DNA of 64,000 nt from Qiania dongpingensis (GTDB lineage: Bacteria; Bacillota; Clostridia; Lachnospirales; Lachnospiraceae): NCBI RefSeq assembly GCF_014337195.1, contig NZ_CP060634.1:248001-312000 (forward strand), in the 5' to 3' direction. The notes beneath the pieces were generated by a model, which saw only the letters and a program-made list of their open reading frames with translations, was not told the origin of the DNA and did not search any database. Position numbers and translations under genes: made by a program. Positions 8,598 to 15,407 of this stretch are shown here, piece by piece. Within the stretch, counting starts at the first letter, position 1; each line of letters opens with the position of its first letter.

Positions 8598-9989
8598 TCA
8601 GCGGAGTATATCGTCCTCCTTTACAAGAGATGCGTTCAGCACAATATGGTCGTAGCTTCGAAGGCCATATGCCATATTCTTCTTGACGATACAGTATTCA
8701 CTGTTTTCATCCAGGATCTCAACCTGTTTGAAGATAGCGTATCCCCGGTTTATATTGTAAACTCCCTGCAGAGATTCCTTGGCGCCGATCTGATATCGTT
8801 CATTGGAATCTGGAAGTATGATATAGTCTCCTTCTTTAAAATCATCCATGGAAACATAGTAGTATTCATCAGTGGTGCGGTATATGCTGGCCGCAATAAA
8901 CTCCATTGTGGAAGTGCCGTCATTGGCATAGACTTCTTTATAGAAGCCTTCTTCGGCACTGTCTCCTCCTGAGGCAATGAAATTTACGGGGATAACAAAA
9001 AAGTCTTTCGTGGTCAGCGCCGTCTTAGGCACTTTCAGCCCTTCAGCCTGGGAATTTTTCACTTCCACTTCCACAAAACGCTCACCTGCAAATTGAATCA
9101 TATATTTAGTGAGATCGATTTTTCCATAGGATGCTCCGTCTTTTCCAGTAAAAACGGAAAAACCGGCCGCCGCATCTAGATTTTTCTTGGGAAAATGAAC
9201 AGACACTGAAGTCACGTCGGTGTAATCCGACAGCTCGTCCTCTTCCAGAGGAATCACCACCGACCAGGCGTCATCGGTGATCATCTTATAGGCAGGAGTA
9301 CCGATGTTTATCAGCTGTCCGCCTGCATGAGCGGTCTTCTGATAATTTTCCTTGGAAAAAGTATCCGCTGATACCTGATCTGCAGTCAGTCCCTCCATTC
9401 CGTCCGTTGAATAGATGACAATCCCGCTGGCCTGTGCATAACATCGCTGAAAGGAGATTGCGTTCCCTTCTCCTTCTGCCGCGCTCAGCTCCTGCAGAGC
9501 GTTGATATTGATATACTCCATCAGCATGGAATTAAGCGTTGTATTGATATCATATACGTCCGAAAACCGGCTGTCAGAGTAAGACGTGCTGAAATCTGCC
9601 AATAATTCCTTCATTTCTTTCAGATTTTCATCAGACAGCCGGCTTTCCTCTCCGGAGGACTGATTCAGATATTCCGTCATGGAACCATTCTCATCCACAG
9701 TGAAGATCAGGTTCCCGACTGCAGCCTTTTGTTTTTCCCGCAGATAATAGTTTACATATCCGGCATAATCGGAATTCACCACTGTTTCGTTTCGGAGTAT
9801 CACTCCCGTATAAAAAGAATCGTTGGCAATGTCTCCATCCAGTACTTCATACATCTTAATTTTAGGTTTGACCATAAACTGAATGAGCACAATGATCAAA
9901 TATAAAAAAATAACGGCAAATACGGCTATGCCGATATTCATATTTTTCGGTTTTTTATAACGAATGATCTTTTTACTTGTATTTGCCAT
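8598..9989 (-). CDS. HlyD-like membrane protein upstream of sepF
   Basis: 463-aa protein with a short basic cytoplasmic N terminus (KKIIRYKKPKNM), one membrane segment near residues 18-40 (IAVFAVIFLYLIIVLIQFMV) and a large extracellular part. The start of that part resembles the lipoyl-like half-motif of HlyD adaptors (GVILRNETVVNSDYAGYVNY, then KAAVGNLIFTVDENG). The C-terminal part (KNSQAEGLKVPKTALTTKDF) resembles the adaptor beta-barrel. No partner ABC or RND transporter is adjacent. Its place next to sepF suggests an envelope or division role rather than classical export, but that is inference. The ATG follows AGGAGC; I found no convincing promoter. Confidence 0.7.
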   Translation of the reverse strand: MANTSKKIIRYKKPKNMNIGIAVFAVIFLYLIIVLIQFMVKPKIKMYEVLDGDIANDSFYTGVILRNETVVNSDYAGYVNYYLREKQKAAVGNLIFTVDENGSMTEYLNQSSGEESRLSDENLKEMKELLADFSTSYSDSRFSDVYDINTTLNSMLMEYININALQELSAAEGEGNAISFQRCYAQASGIVIYSTDGMEGLTADQVSADTFSKENYQKTAHAGGQLINIGTPAYKMITDDAWSVVIPLEEDELSDYTDVTSVSVHFPKKNLDAAAGFSVFTGKDGASYGKIDLTKYMIQFAGERFVEVEVKNSQAEGLKVPKTALTTKDFFVIPVNFIASGGDSAEEGFYKEVYANDGTSTMEFIAASIYRTTDEYYYVSMDDFKEGDYIILPDSNERYQIGAKESLQGVYNINRGYAIFKQVEILDENSEYCIVKKNMAYGLRSYDHIVLNASLVKEDDILR

Positions 9990-10082
9990 AAAAGGCTCCT
10001 TTAAAACAAACCTTGGAAATCTTTCCCATAATAATATCCTGAAATAAGAATAAACTAAAAAAAGGAAAGGAGGGAAAAGCTC

Positions 10083-10292
10083 ATGAATTCCAAACCACTT
10101 GATTACACCGCTCTCGTCATCACCATCATCGGTGCCGTGAACTGGGGTCTAATCGGATTCTTCAAATTCAACCTGGTCACATTCCTGTTCGGGGACATGA
10201 CCCTGATTTCCCGCATCATCTACGCTGTTGTGGGCATTTGCGGCCTGTACCTTATCAGTATGTTCGGCCGTGTCGGAAACGGTACCGACTGA
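10083..10292 (+). CDS. DUF378 small membrane protein
   Basis: 69-aa protein of the DUF378 (YuzA) family. Two hydrophobic segments (about 9-28, with ITIIGAVNWGLIGFF, and 42-62) flank a short loop. The INWGL-type motif is typical of the family, whose function is unknown. It is a lone plus-strand gene among minus-strand genes, with a strong AGGAGG site and its own terminator. Confidence 0.85.
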   Translation: MNSKPLDYTALVITIIGAVNWGLIGFFKFNLVTFLFGDMTLISRIIYAVVGICGLYLISMFGRVGNGTD

Positions 10293-10333
10293 AAACGTTC
10301 CGTCCTATTTTGGGATGCAGATGCGTTCTTCCT

Positions 10334-10365
10334 GCCTCTGCGATCCGCCAGAGGCTTTATTCTTT
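10334..10365 (+). terminator. Terminator of the DUF378 gene
   Basis: Stem GCCTCTG (10334-10340) and CAGAGGC (10349-10355), followed by a U-rich TTTATTCTTT. Confidence 0.7.
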
Positions 10366-10400
10366 GGCAGGGAAGCAAAATGTATATAGGGCTGGTGTCA

Positions 10401-10438
10401 AAGAATAAATTCGGGACGTGGGGTTATCACGTCCCGAA
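10401..10438 (-). terminator. Terminator of the small P-loop ATPase gene
   Basis: On the minus strand a 10-bp perfect stem TTCGGGACGT with ACGTCCCGAA (10438-10410) is followed by TTTATTCTTT. It lies just after the 139-aa P-loop gene. The remaining bases between 10293 and 10466 hold only this and the DUF378 terminator. Confidence 0.78.
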
Positions 10439-10466
10439 CCATATTTATCATTCATTATGTAAGTTA

Positions 10467-10886
10467 CTATAAAGAAACAATCACTTTTGACTGTGCATGT
10501 TCAGGAAGATCCTGTGCGTCCATGGAAATGCTCAGGATGATGGTAACTCCATATTGTTGTCCAAGCTGTTCTAATTCAATCAAGGCGGCGGAGATGTCCT
10601 GGCCTTCCAGGTGCGCCAGCTTTAAGAAACTATCCAGGAATACATATTCCAGATCATAATCCTGTGAAATAATACCGCACAGGAATCCAATAAAAGCATT
10701 ATAAGAACGAATCGGATAATCATAGACATTGATAAGACGAACTTTGTTGTCTAATTCGTGCATATTTTTCGTATTTTTGTCGAGATATACGAGGGACCCC
10801 TTACACTCTTTCACCGCCACATTTGCTTTTTCAAGCAGAAACTTTGTCTTGCCCTTCCCCATCTTTCCTGCTATGATCTGCACCAT
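10467..10886 (-). CDS. Small P-loop NTPase of unknown function
   Basis: 139-aa protein with a Walker A motif at the very N terminus (AGKMGKGKTKFLLEKA, residues 6-21) and a possible Walker B in LEYVFLDSFLKLAH near residue 80. The rest looks like a compact RecA-type fold. Similar clostridial proteins are often labelled as twitching-motility or PilT-like, but nothing here points to pili. It has its own promoter, a strong AGGAGG site and a terminator, so it is a single-gene unit. Function not recognised. Confidence 0.65.
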   Translation of the reverse strand: MVQIIAGKMGKGKTKFLLEKANVAVKECKGSLVYLDKNTKNMHELDNKVRLINVYDYPIRSYNAFIGFLCGIISQDYDLEYVFLDSFLKLAHLEGQDISAALIELEQLGQQYGVTIILSISMDAQDLPEHAQSKVIVSL

Positions 10887-10945
10887 AATGCACTCCTCCT
10901 TTAGTCACTAAGTAATAGTTCGGATATTTACAAAACCCTGTTCTA

Positions 10946-10974
10946 ATTATAGTATAAATAATATGAAAGTACAA
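10946..10974 (-). promoter_or_regulatory. Sigma-A promoter of the small P-loop ATPase gene
   Basis: On the minus strand TTGTAC (10974-10969), a 17-base spacer and TATAAT (10951-10946), 59 bases before the ATG and immediately after the carboxypeptidase stop. Confidence 0.72.
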
Positions 10975-10977
10975 TCC

Positions 10978-12021
10978 TTATTTCTGAATTTTTGAAAGCA
11001 GAGAGGTCATGGTAACGTACAGCGATTCACGGCTGTCGGCTTTCAGCACCACTGAAACATACTGCGCTCCCGCTTCATCCTCCGATGCCAGAGAAAGGCA
11101 GAATTTCGCTTCCGGAGTCGTCCCCGTCTTTCCTCCAAGGGGAATCACGCCGTCTGGCGCCGCCGCCTGTCCGCAGAAATACCAGATTCCTCTGTTCCAT
11201 GTATTGGTCACCGGCTGTCCATTGTTGGTATACTGTGCGGTATATTGCTGCGTACCGATGATCTTCATGAACTCCTCATAGTTCATCAGTTCGTTAAAAA
11301 TCAGGTAGATATCATACGCCGTTGTGTAATGATCCGGGTCATTCAGCCCATGAGCATTGACAAAGTGGCTGTCCGTCGCTCCCAGAGCGCGGGCTTCCTG
11401 GTTCATCAGCTCCACGAACGCTTCTTCACTCCCGGCGACTAGATACGCGATCGCATTGGCCGCGTCATTTCCGGAGGGGAGCATCAGACCATACAAAAGC
11501 TGCTCCAGGTTTAGAGTATCCCCATCCTTTACATTGCATACAGAGGAATCCGGGTCCAGATTTGCGAGCATATCGGCCCGTACCGTGATCTCCTCGGACA
11601 AATCTCCGTATTTTAAAGCCACCAGACAGGTCATGATCTTTGTGACACTGGCAGGATAAAGCCGTTCATAAGCATTTTTGCTGTAGACTACTTCTCCGTT
11701 GGTTCGGTCAAAGGTCACGCCCGCCTCAGATGTGATGCTGGGATCAGGCTCTGAATCCGCCGTGACTACACAAAGCTTCTCTGCGAACAGGGACGGGGCC
11801 TCTCCTAAAACCTCCGGCGCCTCCATGGACAAATCTTCATCCTGTCCTTCATAAGCAGCCAGAATGGAAGTACTGCCTTTTCCTGAAAAAGGGCTATTAA
11901 TAAAACATAAGAAGACGATCGTGCAGGCGGCGACCGCCAATATGGCAAGGCCGAATTTCAGTGCAATCCGGGTACGTTTTACCTGCTTCGCTGTTGTTGT
12001 TCGTGGCATAACCTGTATCAT
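10978..12021 (-). CDS. D-alanyl-D-alanine carboxypeptidase (DacF/PBP5 family, S11)
   Basis: Low-molecular-weight penicillin-binding protein that trims the terminal D-Ala of peptidoglycan stem peptides. The 347-aa protein has an N-terminal membrane anchor (about 21-43) and all three active-site boxes: SVTK at Ser125, SGN at 183-185 and KTG at 298-300. It lacks the usual long C-terminal PBP5 domain, ending about 47 residues after KTG. It follows mgsA by 13 bases at the end of the elongation cluster, in line with a wall-maturation role. Confidence 0.92.
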   Translation of the reverse strand: MIQVMPRTTTAKQVKRTRIALKFGLAILAVAACTIVFLCFINSPFSGKGSTSILAAYEGQDEDLSMEAPEVLGEAPSLFAEKLCVVTADSEPDPSITSEAGVTFDRTNGEVVYSKNAYERLYPASVTKIMTCLVALKYGDLSEEITVRADMLANLDPDSSVCNVKDGDTLNLEQLLYGLMLPSGNDAANAIAYLVAGSEEAFVELMNQEARALGATDSHFVNAHGLNDPDHYTTAYDIYLIFNELMNYEEFMKIIGTQQYTAQYTNNGQPVTNTWNRGIWYFCGQAAAPDGVIPLGGKTGTTPEAKFCLSLASEDEAGAQYVSVVLKADSRESLYVTMTSLLSKIQK

Positions 12022-12034
12022 TTCCTTCTTAAAA

Positions 12035-12430
12035 TTATTTGTAAGCTTCCCGCCATTCCATATCTCCCCGCTCCATCGCTTTCACCAGAAGCTCAGCTGT
12101 AGCCAGATTCGTAGCCAGAGGAATATTGTGGATATCGCACAAACGGATGACCTCGAAAACATCCGGCTCGTGTGACTTCGGGTGGAGGGGATCCCGCAGA
12201 AAGATCATCAAATCGATCTGATTGTTCTCAATCTGTGCCGCCAGCTGCTGCTCTCCGCCCAAATGGCCCGCCAGAAATTTGTGGATGCTCAGATTCGTCA
12301 CTTCTTCAATCAGACGCCCCGTTGTACCTGTCGCATAGAGTTCATGCTTACAAAGAATACCCCGATACGCAATTGTAAAATTCTGCATCAGCTTCTTCTT
12401 TGCATCATGTGCGATAAGTCCCACATTCAT
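12035..12430 (-). CDS. mgsA: Methylglyoxal synthase
   Basis: Converts dihydroxyacetone phosphate to methylglyoxal and phosphate, an overflow bypass of lower glycolysis. At 131 aa it has normal length. The N-terminal GLIAHDAKK, the phosphate-binding TGTTG and the catalytic-Asp regions (GGEQQLAAQI, then DLMIFLRDPLHPKSHEPD) match the family. A GAGGAGG site lies just upstream, 2 bases past the rodA stop. Linkage with rodA and the min genes is common in Clostridia; the metabolic reason is unclear. Confidence 0.96.
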   Translation of the reverse strand: MNVGLIAHDAKKKLMQNFTIAYRGILCKHELYATGTTGRLIEEVTNLSIHKFLAGHLGGEQQLAAQIENNQIDLMIFLRDPLHPKSHEPDVFEVIRLCDIHNIPLATNLATAELLVKAMERGDMEWREAYK

Positions 12431-12432
12431 AC

Positions 12433-13575
12433 TTAAAACCCTCCTCTATTATCATATTTTCTTTGAAGACCGACATTCAAAACCAATCCCATACCTATAA
12501 AAATGCTCAGAAGCGAGCTCAGTCCGGCGCTGATAAAAGGCAGCGGCAGTCCTGTATTCGGAAGGAGCCCGGTTGCCACTCCGATGTTCACAAAGGATTG
12601 GAATGCAATCAGCGCCGCCATGCCGCTGCAGATAAGCCTTCCTGTCATATCCCTCGCTCTTGCAGCCATATAGATGCACTCTGCCGTCAGAAGGGCCAGC
12701 AGGCTGATGATAATGACACTTCCCACAAAACCGGCCTCTTCCCCGATCACGGCGAAAATAAAATCCGTGTCCTCTTCGGACAGGAAATTTCCGTTTTTCA
12801 CGGAAGCCAGTGTTGTATTTGCCAGTCCCTTTCCATGAAGCTGCCCAGAACCGATGGCCATGATGGAATTCATCTGCTGCTGAGTATTGTCCGCCGGATA
12901 TTTGGACGGGTTGATCCACGACATGATCCGGTTCACCTGATACGGCTGCAGGAGCTTCTGCCCCTCCTGCTGGATGTAGTAGACAAACCAAATGCCGGCA
13001 GGCACCAGCACAGCAAACACGCCTCCAATCCATTTATAGCTTATTTTCGCCACATACAGCATGACCAGAAATATGACCACCGTCACAAGGGTCGTGGAAA
13101 GATTCGGCTGGTCAAATATCATATACGCCGGAATCCCAAACAAAACAAGTGACAGGATCACAATCCGCACCGAACTGATCTTTTCGCGGTGCTTATAGAA
13201 AAACATGGCGAAAAACAAGATCAGCATAATCTTTGAAAACTCAGACGGCTGTATCTGACCGATTACCGGCAGGTTCAGCCAGCGCTGCGCTCCTCCGCCG
13301 GACTGTCCCATGAACTTTGTAGCTAGGAGCATCGCGATATTGACTGCGTAAATAGGCCAGTAAAGCTGCAGGATCCAATGATAATCGATCAGGGAGACTA
13401 AGAACATGCATGCCACTCCCAGAGCCACGCCAAAAATCTGTTTGTTATAAGTATCTGTTCCGGAATTTATCGTGGCACTCTTCACAAACAATATGCCGAT
13501 CACTGCCAGGGACAGTACAAATAATATGAGTCTGATATTGAAATAACGAAAACGGTACTCTTTAAACTTAAACAT
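12433..13575 (-). CDS. rodA: RodA, SEDS peptidoglycan polymerase
   Basis: SEDS-family glycosyltransferase that polymerises lipid II with its PBP2 partner during elongation. The 380-aa protein has about ten membrane segments. Conserved parts include QPSEFSKIMLILFFA, FDQPNLSTTLV (with the catalytic-type Asp of WxxxD SEDS proteins) and the C-terminal GLLPNTGLPLPFISAGLSSL. The class-B PBP2 gene lies upstream in the same cluster, separated by minCDE, which favours RodA over FtsW or SpoVE. Confidence 0.93.
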   Translation of the reverse strand: MFKFKEYRFRYFNIRLILFVLSLAVIGILFVKSATINSGTDTYNKQIFGVALGVACMFLVSLIDYHWILQLYWPIYAVNIAMLLATKFMGQSGGGAQRWLNLPVIGQIQPSEFSKIMLILFFAMFFYKHREKISSVRIVILSLVLFGIPAYMIFDQPNLSTTLVTVVIFLVMLYVAKISYKWIGGVFAVLVPAGIWFVYYIQQEGQKLLQPYQVNRIMSWINPSKYPADNTQQQMNSIMAIGSGQLHGKGLANTTLASVKNGNFLSEEDTDFIFAVIGEEAGFVGSVIIISLLALLTAECIYMAARARDMTGRLICSGMAALIAFQSFVNIGVATGLLPNTGLPLPFISAGLSSLLSIFIGMGLVLNVGLQRKYDNRGGF

Positions 13576-13585
13576 ATTTCATCCT

Positions 13586-13867
13586 TTATCTGTTAGGATT
13601 CCCATTTTTTATATCTTTAATTGGAATATTTGCAAAGAGGGCCGGGACAGCGCCGTGGCCGCCTTCTGATTCCGTCTGGGTGATCTGGATGTCCAGCGCA
13701 TCGGTATCTACGTCCATATATTTGGAAATCACCTTGATGATGTCATTTTTAATGGCCTCCATCATTTCAGGAGAACAGTTGGCCCTATCGGATACCAGCA
13801 GAAGCTTCAGACGGTCCTTTGCCACATTCCCCGATTTATTCTTCGAAAAAAAATCAAACAATCCCAT
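13586..13867 (-). CDS. minE: Cell division topological specificity factor MinE
   Basis: 93-aa MinE. The N-terminal MGLFDFFSKNKSG is the membrane-targeting helix, followed by the MinD-contact segment KDRLKLLLVSDRA. The C-terminal half is the dimerisation domain (IIKVISKYMDVDTDALDIQI). MinE stimulates the MinD ATPase so that MinCD oscillates. It follows minD by 12 bases in order minC-minD-minE. Many Firmicutes use DivIVA and MinJ instead, so a full MinCDE set is informative about lineage. Confidence 0.96.
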   Translation of the reverse strand: MGLFDFFSKNKSGNVAKDRLKLLLVSDRANCSPEMMEAIKNDIIKVISKYMDVDTDALDIQITQTESEGGHGAVPALFANIPIKDIKNGNPNR

Positions 13868-13879
13868 GACTTGTCCCCC

Positions 13880-14671
13880 TTATTTCTTCTTAAAAAGCCC
13901 GGCCAATCTGGAAAAGAACCCGTTTTTCACATTCAGGTCCAGCATTGGCACTTCTTCACCGGTGACACGTCTTGCGATATTCATATAGGCTTGTCCCGCC
14001 ATACAGTCCGATCCTGTCAGCGGCTCGCCCTGATTGCTGGAGATCACAATGTGTTCATCGTCAGGGACAGCGCCGATCAGATGGACGGCCAGGATATCAA
14101 TGACATCTTCGATCGACATCATATCCCCCCTCTGAACCATATCCATCCGAATCCGGTTCACGATCAGATCGATGCGGCGGATTTCATTGGCCTCCAGAAG
14201 CCCGATGATACGGTCGGCGTCCCGGATGGCGGAAACCTCCGGCGTGGTGACCACAATCGCCCGGTCGGCTCCGGCTATGGCATTTTTGAAGCCCTGCTCT
14301 ATGCCGGCGGGACAGTCCAAAAGGACATAGTCAAACTCTTCCCTCAAAGAATCGATCATTTTCTTCATCTGCTCCGGTGACACACTGGACTTGTCCCTTG
14401 TCTGTGCCGAGGGCAGAAGCTGCAGATTCGGATACCTCTTATCCTTGATCAGCGCCTGGCTCATACGGCAGCTTCCTTCCACCACATCCACCAGGTTATA
14501 AACGATCCTGTTCTCAAGCCCCATCACCACATCCAGGTTCCTGAGACCAATATCTGTGTCGATCAAAACTACTTTCTTGTTCAGCATGGCAAGGCCGATA
14601 CCGAGGTTGGCCGATGTAGTGGTTTTTCCAACTCCTCCCTTGCCGGACGTAATTACAATGACTTCACTCAT
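13880..14671 (-). CDS. minD: Septum site-determining ATPase MinD
   Basis: 263-aa membrane-cycling ATPase that recruits MinC to the polar membrane. It has the deviant Walker A GKGGVGKTTTSANLG (about residue 10), switch I/II regions (DTDIGLRNLD; LLDCPAGIEQGF) and a C-terminal amphipathic targeting helix (GFFSRLAGLFKKK). Spacing to minC and minE indicates one transcript. Confidence 0.97.
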   Translation of the reverse strand: MSEVIVITSGKGGVGKTTTSANLGIGLAMLNKKVVLIDTDIGLRNLDVVMGLENRIVYNLVDVVEGSCRMSQALIKDKRYPNLQLLPSAQTRDKSSVSPEQMKKMIDSLREEFDYVLLDCPAGIEQGFKNAIAGADRAIVVTTPEVSAIRDADRIIGLLEANEIRRIDLIVNRIRMDMVQRGDMMSIEDVIDILAVHLIGAVPDDEHIVISSNQGEPLTGSDCMAGQAYMNIARRVTGEEVPMLDLNVKNGFFSRLAGLFKKK

Positions 14672-14712
14672 AAACTCATTCCTCCAAGATTCAAATTCCT
14701 GCTGTCAGATAC

Positions 14713-15387
14713 CTAACGGAAGCTGACCTCATCGATGACCTCTTTGCAGAGAGGCTCTATGTAGATCTTGCCGAAGTCCAGGTACGCGATCTGCGCACCG
14801 CCCTCAAAGACGTGATGACCGCCGGTGCGGGCTGTCACGTCTCCTATCCGGATTTGAATTGGTTCCATCTCCAGGGCCACGACAATGGCATGCTTCTTTC
14901 CGCCCAGTCCGGCTATCGCCGTACCGCGCAGGGTTCCCAGCACAATAATATTTCCTTTGGCGACGATCCTCGCCCCAGGGTTCACATCTCCTAAAATGAC
15001 AATGTTCCCCTCTGCTTCCAGGACTTGTCCCGAACGAAGCGTCCCTTTATAGAATTGACCGCTCCCGACAGGCTTCCCGTCGCCTTCTTCTTCCGCCTCT
15101 TCTTCCAGCGTGCGCCGGAAGAAGGCTTCTCGTGCTTTGTCCGTGTCGATGACACAGGAGATATCTATCTCTGAATTTTCACAAATGGTATTTACGATCT
15201 GATTCGTTTCTTCTGGTGTAAGAGTCCGTCCTTCAAAGGTAACGGCCATTTTCGCTCCGCGGAAAAATTTCGCGGAATCCCGGAATTTTGCGGTAATATC
15301 CTCAAGAAGCTTGTCCATGGGGATTTCCGGATCCAGGAATACGGAAAGGCCATAATTATTGCCTTTGATAATGACTGTCTGCCGCAT
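14713..15387 (-). CDS. minC: Septum site-determining protein MinC
   Basis: FtsZ-polymerisation inhibitor delivered by MinD. The 224-aa protein has an N-terminal MinC_N domain (about 1-100), an acidic linker (EEEAEEEGDGK) and a C-terminal beta-helix domain (about 115-215; YKGTLRSGQVLEAEGNIVIL and GDVNPGARIVAKGNI). It is the first of the three min genes, 20 bases after the PBP2 stop. Confidence 0.95.
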   Translation of the reverse strand: MRQTVIIKGNNYGLSVFLDPEIPMDKLLEDITAKFRDSAKFFRGAKMAVTFEGRTLTPEETNQIVNTICENSEIDISCVIDTDKAREAFFRRTLEEEAEEEGDGKPVGSGQFYKGTLRSGQVLEAEGNIVILGDVNPGARIVAKGNIIVLGTLRGTAIAGLGGKKHAIVVALEMEPIQIRIGDVTARTGGHHVFEGGAQIAYLDFGKIYIEPLCKEVIDEVSFR

Positions 15388-15407
15388 CTTATCACCTCAC
15401 CGGTTTT

